Source of the DNA: Cellulomonas marina
GTDB taxonomy: Bacteria; Actinomycetota; Actinomycetes; Actinomycetales; Cellulomonadaceae
Direction: 5' to 3'
Assembly: GCF_900111925.1 (NCBI RefSeq)
Contig: NZ_FOKA01000002.1
Span: 248,001 to 312,000, forward strand
Length of the DNA stretch: 64,000 nucleotides
The notes under the pieces were generated by a model. It made no database searches. It was given only the letters and a program-made list of their open reading frames with translations, and was not told where the DNA came from. The number at the start of each line of letters is the position of its first letter. The first letter of the stretch is position 1. Positions 57,182 through 64,000 of this stretch are shown one piece after another. The position numbers and the translations under genes are program-made.

Positions 57182-58084
57182 GTGCGCGCAGCGCGCTACC
57201 ACCGCTACGGCGAGCCCGACGTGCTCGTCGTCGAGGAGGCGCCCGAGCCCCACGCCGGGCCGGGCGCGGTCCGCATCGCGGTGCACGCCGTCAGCGTCAA
57301 CCCCATCGACGTGCTGCTGCGGGCCGGCCGCCTGGCGCAGGTGCTGCCCCTGCCGCTGCCGGCGGTCCCCGGCCGGGACGCCGTCGGCGTGGTCGACGAG
57401 GTCGGCCACGGCGTCGAGGGCGTCGGCGTCGGGGACCGGGTGTTCGGCCTGGGCGGGATCAGCGACACCACAGCCGACCGCGCGGTGCTGACCGCCTGGG
57501 CGGCGGTCCCCTCCGTCTGGACGACGGAGCAGGCGGCCGCCGCCGGGCTGGCCTCCGCGACCGCGGCCCGCGCGGTCGCCGCCCTCGGCGAGCTGGAGGG
57601 CCGGACGCTGCTCGTCGAGGGCGCCTCGGGTGCGGTCGGCGGCGCCGTCGCCGCCCTCGCCCTCGCCGCGGGTGCGCGGGTCATCGGCACCGCGCGACCG
57701 GCGAACCACGCGCACCTCGTCGCGTCGGGGGTCGACGCCACGACCTACGGCGACGGGTTGGCCGAACGGGTCGCCGCGCTGGCCCCGGGAGGCGTCGACG
57801 CCGCCGTCCACGCGGCGCCCTCGCCGTCGCTGGCGGAGCTGGTCGCGATCGTCGGCGACCCGGACCGCGTCGTCACGGTCATCGACACCGCGGGGGCTGC
57901 ACGGCTGGGCGCACGCAAGGTGGACGCGGCCAACGACTCGGCCCTGCTCCGACGGGCCGCTGACCTCGGCGAACGGGGGCTGTATGTCCCCCGCGTCGAG
58001 CACGTCCTGCCGCTCGACGCGATCGTGGAGGCGCACGCCCGCGCCGAGAGGGAGAGCGGCAAGGTCGTCGTCACCCTCTCCTGA
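57182..58084 (+). CDS. Zinc-independent alcohol dehydrogenase / quinone oxidoreductase-like protein (MDR family)
   Basis: A 300-residue medium-chain dehydrogenase/reductase: GroES-like N-domain (RAARYHRYGEPDVLVVEEAP, VSVNPIDVLLRAGR, VPGRDAVGVVDEVG, VGDRVFGLG) and Rossmann domain with LLVEGASGAVGGAVAALA and ARVIGTARPAN. The zinc ligands of true alcohol dehydrogenases are absent, as in quinone oxidoreductases. GTG 57182 is chosen because AGGAG (57171-57175) is 6 nt upstream; ATG 57176 abuts it. Substrate unknown. Confidence 0.88.
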   Translation: MRAARYHRYGEPDVLVVEEAPEPHAGPGAVRIAVHAVSVNPIDVLLRAGRLAQVLPLPLPAVPGRDAVGVVDEVGHGVEGVGVGDRVFGLGGISDTTADRAVLTAWAAVPSVWTTEQAAAAGLASATAARAVAALGELEGRTLLVEGASGAVGGAVAALALAAGARVIGTARPANHAHLVASGVDATTYGDGLAERVAALAPGGVDAAVHAAPSPSLAELVAIVGDPDRVVTVIDTAGAARLGARKVDAANDSALLRRAADLGERGLYVPRVEHVLPLDAIVEAHARAERESGKVVVTLS

Positions 58085-58157
58085 GCCCGGGCCCGGTGTC
58101 GGGCGCCGGAGCGGGGCAGGACGTGAAGGCGGGTGCTCGATGGGGGACAGTGGCGCC

Positions 58158-58178
58158 ATGGCGACGGGGTGCGTGTGA
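58158..58178 (+). other. Possible six-codon leader ORF overlapping the G6PD-like start
   Basis: ATG 58158 opens a frame encoding MATGCV, ending in a TGA (58176-58178) that overlaps the GTG 58175 start of the next gene. GACAGT (58146-58151) ends 6 nt before this ATG, the leaderless spacing seen elsewhere. It may be chance. Confidence 0.25.
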
Positions 58179-59641
58179 TCGGGCGGCTGGTGGTGCTGGG
58201 GGCGACGGGGGACCTCGCGGGGCGGTTCCTGCTGCCCGCACTGGCCCGGCTGCTCGCGGCCAGCGGGGTCCCGGCGGACCTGCGGGTCGTGGGGGGCGGG
58301 CACCAGGGCTGGACCGAGGCCGAGTTCCAGGCGCACGTGGACGCGCGCCTGCGTGCCCACGCGGGGGACCTGGCCGACGCGGCGCGCGAGGACCTCGTCG
58401 CCCGGCTCGGGTACGGGCAGGTGGACGTGTCCGACGAGGACGGGGTGGCCCGGCTCGTCGACCGCGTCCGTGGCGAGGACACGCCGATCGACCCCGCCGT
58501 GGCGGTCTACCTCGCGCTGCCGGCCGTCGCGTTCCCGCCGGCGCTGAGGTCGTTGGTCGCGGTGGGGCTGCCGGCCGGCAGCCGGGTCGCCGTGGAGAAG
58601 CCGTTCGGCGACGACCGCGCCGGTGCCGTCGCCCTCGACCGCCTGCTCGCGGCGGCTGCGGGTGACGGCGAGGCGTCGCGGTTCCGCGTGGACCACATCC
58701 TCGCGATGCCGCAGGTGGAGGAGCTCGTGCGGCTGCGCGCCCCCGGCGGCCCGCTCGCGCCGATCTGGGACGCGGAGCACGTCGCGCGCATCGAGGTCGT
58801 GTGGGAGGAGACGCTCGGCCTGGAGACGCGCGGCGCGTTCTACGACGGGACCGGCGCCGTGCGCGACGTCATGCAGAACCACCTGCTGCAGGTCCTCGTG
58901 CTCGCGCTGATGGAGCCGCCGCAGGGGGACGGCGACGAGGCCCTGCACGCCGCGAAGCTCGCGTTGCTGCGGGCGGTGCGCGAGCCGGATGCCCCGCAGA
59001 TGGCCGACCGCACGCGTCGGGCACGGTACGGCGCCGGCGTGCTCGTCGACGCGGCCGAGCCGCAGGGCCGGCCGGTCCCGGGGTACGCCGCGGTGAGCGG
59101 GGTCGACCCCGCGCGGGGGACGGAGACCTGGGCGGAGGTCACGCTCGAGGTCGCGACCCCGCGATGGACGGGCGTGCCGGTCGTGCTACGGACGGGCAAG
59201 GGGATGGGGGCGCCGCGCAAGGGCGTGCTGGTGCACCTGCGGCACGACGTCGACGTCCCGCTGCCCGCCGAGGTCCGCACGCCCACGCCGCGCACGCTGT
59301 GGGTGGAGCTCGACAGCCCCGGCGGCGCGGTGCACGCGCCGGGCGAGCTGGTCGCGTACGCGGCGGTGCTCACCGACGTGCTGGGCGGCGGGAGCCGGAC
59401 CTCGGTGACCGGCGCCGAGGCCGTCGAGGCATGGCGGGTGTTCGAGCCCGTGCTCCGGGCGTGGGCCGACGGGGTCGTGCCTCTGGAGGAGTACGCGGCC
59501 GGGTCGACCGGGCCGTCGGCCGACTACGGGCGTCGGCCCGGCGCGGAGGGAGGCCGCGTGGGGGAGCAGCCGGACGTCCGCACCACGCGTGCGCGCCCGA
59601 CTGATGGCCGCGCGGTCGGCGGCCTCCCTGGGCACCCGTGA
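58175..59641 (+). CDS. Divergent glucose-6-phosphate dehydrogenase family protein
   Basis: A 488-residue Zwf-family protein: NADP-binding LVVLGATGDLAGRFLLPAL, VAVEKPFGDD, and the C-terminal catalytic domain (EETLGLETRGAFYDGTGAVRDVMQNHLLQ in parts, VPVVLRTGKGM). The active-site signature normally RIDHYLGK reads RVDHILAM (about 171-178): the Asp-His pair remains but the substrate-binding Lys is Met. It may therefore use another substrate or be weakly active, and it is not with opcA, tal or tkt as in the usual actinobacterial pentose-phosphate operon. GTG 58169 is an alternative start. Confidence 0.8.
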   Translation: MIGRLVVLGATGDLAGRFLLPALARLLAASGVPADLRVVGGGHQGWTEAEFQAHVDARLRAHAGDLADAAREDLVARLGYGQVDVSDEDGVARLVDRVRGEDTPIDPAVAVYLALPAVAFPPALRSLVAVGLPAGSRVAVEKPFGDDRAGAVALDRLLAAAAGDGEASRFRVDHILAMPQVEELVRLRAPGGPLAPIWDAEHVARIEVVWEETLGLETRGAFYDGTGAVRDVMQNHLLQVLVLALMEPPQGDGDEALHAAKLALLRAVREPDAPQMADRTRRARYGAGVLVDAAEPQGRPVPGYAAVSGVDPARGTETWAEVTLEVATPRWTGVPVVLRTGKGMGAPRKGVLVHLRHDVDVPLPAEVRTPTPRTLWVELDSPGGAVHAPGELVAYAAVLTDVLGGGSRTSVTGAEAVEAWRVFEPVLRAWADGVVPLEEYAAGSTGPSADYGRRPGAEGGRVGEQPDVRTTRARPTDGRAVGGLPGHP

Positions 59642-59664
59642 CGTGGCTGCGGGACGATGGACGC

Positions 59665-60183
59665 GTGCGGGCGTCGATGGTGCCCGCCCCGCCGAGGGAC
59701 CAGATCGCGAGGAGGACCGTGGCCCGTACCCCGCTCGCACTGTTCAGCGGTGTCGCGATCGCCGAGGCGGTGTCGTGGACGCTGCTGCTCGCCGGGCTCG
59801 TGCTGCGCGGGACACTCGAACTCGCCATCGCCGTGACCATCGGCGGCGCGGTGCACGGACTCGTGTTCCTCGCCTTCGTCACCAGCACGATCGTCGTCGC
59901 CTTGAACCAACGCTGGGGCGCCGGCACGACCGCCGTCGCGGTCACGAGCGCTGTGATCCCGTACGCGACCATCCCGGTCGAGCTGTGGCTGCGCCGCAAC
60001 GGGCGGTTGCACGGGAGCTGGCGGCGCGAGGAGAGCCGCCACCCGCGGGATCGCACGTGGCACGACCGGGCGCTGAGGGCGCTCCTGCGCCACCCGGTGG
60101 CCTCAACCGCCGTGCTCGCGGTCGTCGTGGTCGGGATGTTCGTGGTCCTGATCGCCGTCGGCCCGTCCGGCGGTCGTGGGTGA
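59665..60183 (+). CDS. DUF3817 family membrane protein
   Basis: A small integral membrane protein of the DUF3817 type: LFSGVAIAEAVSWTLLLAGLVL, GGAVHGLVFLAFVTSTIVVAL and VIPYATIPVELWL are the characteristic helices, plus an added C-terminal helix (TAVLAVVVVGMFVVLIAV) after a basic loop. Start is uncertain: GTG 59665 follows GACGAT by 6 nt (leaderless pattern); GTG 59719 follows GGAGG by only 3 nt but lies nearest the family start; GTG 59638 overlaps the previous stop. Function unknown. Confidence 0.75.
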   Translation: MRASMVPAPPRDQIARRTVARTPLALFSGVAIAEAVSWTLLLAGLVLRGTLELAIAVTIGGAVHGLVFLAFVTSTIVVALNQRWGAGTTAVAVTSAVIPYATIPVELWLRRNGRLHGSWRREESRHPRDRTWHDRALRALLRHPVASTAVLAVVVVGMFVVLIAVGPSGGRG

Positions 60184-60237
60184 CAGCTCCACGTGGTGGC
60201 CATCCTGAGGATGCGTCGTGAGAGCCGACAGCAGCAC

Positions 60238-60264
60238 GACCGCGCGTCCGACGGACGCGCGGTC
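60238..60264. terminator. Bidirectional terminator between convergent genes
   Basis: A perfect 12-bp stem and 3-nt loop (60238-60249 with 60253-60264) between the DUF3817 gene and the convergent GNAT gene, overlapping the last two bases of the GNAT stop. Confidence 0.75.
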
Positions 60265-60748
60265 AGCGCACCAGACGCACGATCGGTGCTGGACCCCACG
60301 GCTGGTGCACGCGGCGGGCACCGTCGGGGGCGAAGCCGTTGCGGGCGTAGAAGGCGTGAGCTCGCGGGTTGTCCTGCCACACCCACAAGGAGGCCGGGGC
60401 GTCGTGAAGAGCAGCGTCCAGGAGAGCCTGGCCAGCACCGGTGCCGTGCGCGGCGGCCAGGACGTAGATCGCCCACAGCTCGACCTCCCTCACCGGAGGC
60501 TGGTCCTGGCTGGGGCGGGCGACGGCGAAGCCGACGAGCTCGCCGGCGCTCTCGGCGACCACCGCCGCGGTGGGTGTGATCGCGGAGGTGCCACCGAGCA
60601 TGGCCACGAAGCCAGCCGCGGCGCGCTCGACGTCCATGGCGGCGAGCACCTCAGGGCGCACGACGTGGCTGTAGCTCTCGTGCCAGGAGGCGACGTTGAC
60701 CCGCGCGACGCCTGTGGCGTCGTCGACGGTCATGGGACGGACAACCAC
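60263..60748 (-). CDS. GNAT family N-acetyltransferase
   Basis: A 161-residue acetyltransferase of the GCN5-related fold: VVRPMTVDDATGVARVNVASW at the start, VVAESAGELVGFAVARP, then ELWAIYVLAAAHGTGAGQALLDAAL containing the acetyl-CoA loop (Gln/Arg-x-x-Gly-x-Gly replaced by AAHGTGAG), and LWVWQDNPRAHAFYARNGFAPDG. Substrate unknown. GTG 60748 is used; ATG 60733 is possible. Confidence 0.88.
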   Translation of the reverse strand: MVVRPMTVDDATGVARVNVASWHESYSHVVRPEVLAAMDVERAAAGFVAMLGGTSAITPTAAVVAESAGELVGFAVARPSQDQPPVREVELWAIYVLAAAHGTGAGQALLDAALHDAPASLWVWQDNPRAHAFYARNGFAPDGARRVHQPWGPAPIVRLVR

Positions 60749-61060
60749 GTCTCCAGCGTGGCACCTGGCACACCCGAGTGCTCACGTCCCGCCGCGCGCC
60801 TCCGCCGGGTCGGCCACCACGGCCGTCGCGCGAGCACGAGTGCGTAGGCCGGCACGCCGACGCCCGACCTGCGGCATGAGCGTGCATTGCAACTGGCCCC
60901 TCAGCGAGACGATGCTCACCTGCGAGGGCGTCAGCGAGTTCGCCCATGGCTCGGCTCGTCTGCTCTCCGGACTCGGTGGACGTGATGACCGCTGACCGGT
61001 CGGACCGAGGCTCTCCCTGCTACCCGGCCCCGGCTGTCCGCCGCGCCCGCCGAGCACGTC
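60749..61060. other. 312-bp intergenic stretch with no recognisable gene
   Basis: Sequence between the GNAT start and the downstream end of the radical-SAM gene. Base composition is slightly less GC-rich, and no reading frame resembles a protein family on either strand. I see no tRNA or clear hairpin. It should carry the GNAT promoter. Confidence 0.6.
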
Positions 61061-62278
61061 TCAAGTGAAGTAGAGCAGCCGCGCCGTCGGGAGCCGGCGC
61101 TCGAGTTCACGCTCGAACCAGGCGCGCACCTCGGCCATGACGGGCGGGGTGTACACGTGCTTGATGCTCGCGTACTTCCCGCGCTTCGTGGCGCGCTGAG
61201 CGGGGTCCATCTCGAGCTGCGTCCGTGGGTACCAGCCCAGCAGCACCTCCCGGCTCTTCGGCGTGAACCGGTGCGTGATGACCTCGGCGGTCAGGTCCGG
61301 GTCGGGGACGTCGCGCAAGGCGGACGCCACGTCGTCGAGCAGCGCACCGTAGGCGTCCTGCCAGCCCGGTCCGGGGATGACCGGGGCGATCGTCAGGCCG
61401 ACCGGGTAGCCCGCGAGCGCGAGCCGCCGCAGCGCGCCGAGCCGCTCGCGCACGCGGGCCGTGCCGCCCTCGAACCGCTCCGCGCCGGCGGGCCCGGCGG
61501 AGTTCACGCTGAATCGCACCCGGGTGCGCCCGGCGTGCGGCAGGTCCAGCAGCGGGGCGACGTCGTCGAACTTGGTCGTGAAGCGCAGGCCCACGGGGCT
61601 CGGCCAGTCGCGCGTGCCGACGTGCGCGATCGTCGCCGCGAGGGACCCCGTGAGGTGCTCGATCCCGAGCGGGTCGGTGTAGCACGACACCTCGAAGGTC
61701 GTGCCCTCGCCGGCACGGTGGCGCGAGGTGGAGGTGACGCCACCGCGGCCGACGTGCGTGTCCATGGCCGAGAGCACGTCGGGCAGGTCGGCGAAGACCC
61801 GCGTCACGGGCGGCCCGGCCAGCGAGCCCGCCAGGTAGCAGTACTGGCAGTGCGCGGGGCAGCCGACGGCCAGGTCCAGGCGCCAGTCGGCGCTCGGCGG
61901 GATGGGCGCGAGCCTCCGGGCCGAGGGGGCGGAGGTCACGACGGCCAACGTGGCCTTCGCCAGCGCGTACGTCGCGCGCTCGTCGCCCCCGCGCAGCGGG
62001 GGCAGCCGGTCGGCCCGCAGCAGCTCGATGCGGTCGATGCCGGCGGCCTCGCACCGCGCCACGATCGCCCGCCCGTGCGGGGTGTCGGCGGCGGAGGCCG
62101 TCACGAGCACCTGCTTCGGCTGCCACCGCCGTGGTGAGCGCAGCGAGTCCTCGATCGCCTCGACCGCACCGGCGGCCGGCGCCGATGCGGGGAGGCCGGG
62201 GGCGGACGGGCCGTCCAGGAGGGGGGCGAAGGGGGCGAGCGACCCGGCGGCCGACGCGGCGGGGAGCGTGGGAGTCAT
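61061..62278 (-). CDS. Spore photoproduct lyase family radical SAM protein
   Basis: A 405-residue radical-SAM protein with the cluster motif CPAHCQYC (CxxxCxxC) followed by YLAGSLAG, as in spore photoproduct lyases and their family. Other features: QVLVTASAADTPHGRAIV, FEVSCYTDPLGIEHLTGSLA, RFTTKFDDVAPLLDLPHAGRTRVRFSVN (in parts), LTIAPVIPG and GKYASIKHVYTPPVM. In a lineage not expected to form endospores a role in another DNA photoproduct or unrelated repair is likely; no assignment is secure. ATG 62278 or ATG 62287; neither has a clear ribosome site. Confidence 0.85.
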   Translation of the reverse strand: MTPTLPAASAAGSLAPFAPLLDGPSAPGLPASAPAAGAVEAIEDSLRSPRRWQPKQVLVTASAADTPHGRAIVARCEAAGIDRIELLRADRLPPLRGGDERATYALAKATLAVVTSAPSARRLAPIPPSADWRLDLAVGCPAHCQYCYLAGSLAGPPVTRVFADLPDVLSAMDTHVGRGGVTSTSRHRAGEGTTFEVSCYTDPLGIEHLTGSLAATIAHVGTRDWPSPVGLRFTTKFDDVAPLLDLPHAGRTRVRFSVNSAGPAGAERFEGGTARVRERLGALRRLALAGYPVGLTIAPVIPGPGWQDAYGALLDDVASALRDVPDPDLTAEVITHRFTPKSREVLLGWYPRTQLEMDPAQRATKRGKYASIKHVYTPPVMAEVRAWFERELERRLPTARLLYFT

Positions 62279-62500
62279 CAGGAACATCAACACCGCTCGA
62301 CGGCCCTGCCGTCCCGCGGATGGCCGTCGACAGGACGCGTGCACTCAGCCGCTCCTCAAGCGACGGCGGTCGGGCATGGCACGCACGTCCGAGAGGCGTC
62401 GCGGCGGACCTCGCGGGAGCCGCCCGGGTCGACGTCGACGAGCGCTGGATCTCGTAGCAGCCCTGCTGGCGTGAGGACCTCGCTCCTCGTCGTGCGTCCC
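62279..62500. other. Intergenic region, nothing recognised
   Basis: About 220 bp between two leftward genes. Contains a small GTCGACGTCGAC palindromic run near 62429, but no supported gene or strong hairpin. Confidence 0.4.
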
Positions 62501-63928
62501 TCACCTCTCCGGCACGACGAGCCTCGTCACCCGACCGCCGCCGGTGACGAGGACGGAGCCGTCCGCCAGGACGGACGTGGTCAGGGGCGCGGCCGGCGCA
62601 TCGGACGGGGGAGGGGCGGCCGTCCACACGACCGTGCCGTCGCGGACGTCGCGGGCGACGAGCAGCGGGCGGCCGCCCGGGTCCGGCTCGACCTGCAGCA
62701 CGCGACGGCCGTCGGTGGCCATCCCGTCGACCTGCCCGGGGCCGGCCGTCGTCGGGAGCGCCCACGCCGTCGCACCGGTCGCCGCGTCGAGGGCGACGAC
62801 ACCGCGCAGCGTCGGGACGAGCACGCGGCCGTCCAGCACCGCCGGTGGCGACGGCGTCATCGCCGGCGGGGCGGCGGTCCACCGCACGTCACCGGTGCCG
62901 GCGTCGACCGTGGTGAGGACGAGGCCGTCGGAGTCCGGGGACCGGCGGACGGTGTGCAGCACATGGCCGCCCGTGCCGTCGTCGACGGTGACCGCCAGCA
63001 CCGTGCCCGGGACGGTGAACCTCGGGTCGCCCTCGTCGTCGAGCACCGTCGTCGTCATCGCGGCGCCGTCCTGGTCGGGCCGGGCGAGACCGCCGGCGGG
63101 CAGCGGCCGCGCGCCGCGCAGGCCCGGGACCGGGCGCCCCGTCCGGACGTCCAGGGACACCGTGCCCGTCGGCGTCAGGAGCGGGATCGTGGACCCCGCG
63201 GCGGGCCCGACCCCCGCCGACCCCGGCGTCGTGGTGCCGGCCAGCACGAAGGACCACCGGGGCTCACCCGTGCGGACCGAGGAGGCCGTCACCGTGGTCT
63301 GGCCCGCGGGCTCGGGGAGCACGGCGACGAGCAGGCCGGCGGTGGCCACGACGGGGGAGCGGGCGTCCCAGGCGACGTCCCTGACGAGCGCGCCCGTGCG
63401 GGCCTCCCGGACGGTGACGGTCGTCCCTCCGACCCGTGACGTCGGGCCCTGCACGCAGACGACGAGCGCAGGCCCGCCTGCCGCGTCGTCCTCCACGGCT
63501 GCAGCCTCCTCGCCGTCGGGGAACCGGCAGCGCGCCCTCTCGGTGAACAGCACCTCACCGGTGCGGAGGTCGACGGCCGTCGTCGCGCCGTCGGTCCGGG
63601 CTGCGAGCAGCACCACCCCGTCGCCCGACCCCGCCACCACGTCGCCCGGCACCTGCCACGCCGGGACCAGCGGCGCCGCCAGCGTCACCGACAACCCGTC
63701 GACGGCCGCCAGCCGCGCAGCCTCCCGGCGCTCCTCGACGCGGTCGACGACGGCCCAGGTGCCCACCGCCAGCACCGTCGCGACGACCAGAAGCCGACGT
63801 CCCCACGTGCCGGGCCACCGCCGGCGGGCCCCGCGGGCCGCCGTCCCCGTCGCCGCCTCGTCGTCCGGCCCGAGGTCCTCGTCCTCCCACACCACCTCGT
63901 GGTGGACCCGTCGGTCGCGCGCGCTCAC
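62501..63928 (-). CDS. Membrane-anchored PQQ-like beta-propeller repeat protein
   Basis: A 475-residue protein with an acidic cytoplasmic N-terminus, a transmembrane helix (about 45-61, LLVVATVLAVGTWAVV), then an extracytoplasmic series of repeats such as GVVLLAARTDGATTAVDLRTGEVLF, LVPTLRGVVALDAATGATAWAL, LVARDVRDGTVVWTA (each in parts), the VxALDxxTGxxxW pattern of PQQ_2/PQQ-like propellers. No signal for PQQ binding itself; probably a structural or scaffolding propeller. GTG 63928 overlaps the stop of an upstream gene on the same strand (GTGA). Confidence 0.82.
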   Translation of the reverse strand: MSARDRRVHHEVVWEDEDLGPDDEAATGTAARGARRRWPGTWGRRLLVVATVLAVGTWAVVDRVEERREAARLAAVDGLSVTLAAPLVPAWQVPGDVVAGSGDGVVLLAARTDGATTAVDLRTGEVLFTERARCRFPDGEEAAAVEDDAAGGPALVVCVQGPTSRVGGTTVTVREARTGALVRDVAWDARSPVVATAGLLVAVLPEPAGQTTVTASSVRTGEPRWSFVLAGTTTPGSAGVGPAAGSTIPLLTPTGTVSLDVRTGRPVPGLRGARPLPAGGLARPDQDGAAMTTTVLDDEGDPRFTVPGTVLAVTVDDGTGGHVLHTVRRSPDSDGLVLTTVDAGTGDVRWTAAPPAMTPSPPAVLDGRVLVPTLRGVVALDAATGATAWALPTTAGPGQVDGMATDGRRVLQVEPDPGGRPLLVARDVRDGTVVWTAAPPPSDAPAAPLTTSVLADGSVLVTGGGRVTRLVVPER

Positions 63929-64000
63929 CCGGGCCGGTCCCCGTCGGGCGTCGACGCCCGCCGCAGCCCGACGAGCGCCGCCCGCGCGCCGAGCGGGGCC
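63925..64000 (-). CDS. 3' end of an unidentified gene (partial)
   Basis: The minus strand reads in frame from the right edge to a TGA at 63927-63925, ending ALVGLRRASTPDGDRPG. It overlaps the PQQ-repeat gene start by GTGA, the coupling style used throughout the window, which supports a real gene. Too short to assign. Confidence 0.45.
   Translation of the reverse strand, partial: APLGARAALVGLRRASTPDGDRPG

Noticed and set aside
60184..62500. Possible tRNA or small RNA genes in the gaps
   Set aside because: No cloverleaf with a TTCGANTC-like T arm was found; only one clear hairpin, best explained as a terminator.
61107..62882. A 591-residue minus-strand frame overlapping the SPL-like and PQQ-repeat genes
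   Set aside because: Out of frame with both real genes; Arg/Ala/Gly-rich shadow with no motif.

Overview
The window is very GC-rich, codes densely on both strands and uses many GTG starts with ATGA/GTGA stop-start overlaps. Gene order and protein families (rpsD-alaS-ruvX-mltG-aroE, efp-nusB-pyr operon-mihF-gmk-rpoZ-coaBC-metK-priA-fmt, FMN riboswitch-rib operon, hisE-hisG) are typical of an actinobacterium, most likely a Micrococcales member near Cellulomonadaceae. The taxon is an inference from synteny and protein character. I see no rRNA, tRNA, insertion sequence, phage gene or CRISPR array.

Layout. (1) 1-7875: end of rarA, rpsD, two small membrane-associated proteins, alaS, ruvX, mltG and aroE. 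(2) 7979-20949: a type IV pilus (T4P) locus set between aroE and aroC. It holds extension ATPase pilB, retraction ATPase pilT, platform pilC, a major pilin, three minor-pilin genes, prepilin peptidase pilD and alignment genes pilMNO. There is no pilP/pilQ, as expected for a monoderm. The minor pilins are unusual: one is a 600-residue prepilin with about four Ig-like modules, and one is a PilX-like protein carrying two ricin-type beta-trefoils. (3) 21029-26856: aroC, a polytopic membrane protein, and a convergent, fully overlapping operon aroK2-aroD-aroK-aroB. aroK2 is a shikimate-kinase paralogue that has lost its P-loop. (4) 26971-31047: a SatD-like gene and its membrane partner, efp, nusB, and a convergent membrane GGDEF-EAL protein with a degenerate GADQF motif and an intact EAL domain. 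(5) 31205-40456: overlapping pyrimidine operon pyrR-B-C-(PH-like)-carA-carB-pyrF, preceded by a PyrR-binding RNA loop. (6) 40623-50110: mihF, gmk, rpoZ, coaBC, metK, priA (inactive helicase type), fmt, rsmB and rpe. (7) 50184-54144: FMN riboswitch and ribD-ribE-ribBA-ribH. (8) 54253-64000: hisE, hisG and accessory genes (PH-domain, DUF3866, quinone-oxidoreductase-like, G6PD-like, DUF3817, GNAT, spore-photoproduct-lyase-like, PQQ-repeat protein).

Cross-cutting patterns. Four-codon (12-bp) tandem repeats expand the ends or loops of otherwise conserved enzymes (AroB, AroK, AroD, PyrR, PyrB, RibE, the GGDEF protein; related low-complexity tracts in PilO, RuvX and RsmB). The same repeat unit occurs in pyrB and ribE. 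Several genes start 6-8 nt after a TANNNT-type -10 box, which suggests leaderless transcripts. The best candidates for something new are the lectin/Ig-decorated T4P locus, its possible cyclic-di-GMP control (MshEN-like PilB N-terminus plus the nearby GADQF-EAL protein), and the AroK pseudokinase inside the shikimate operon.
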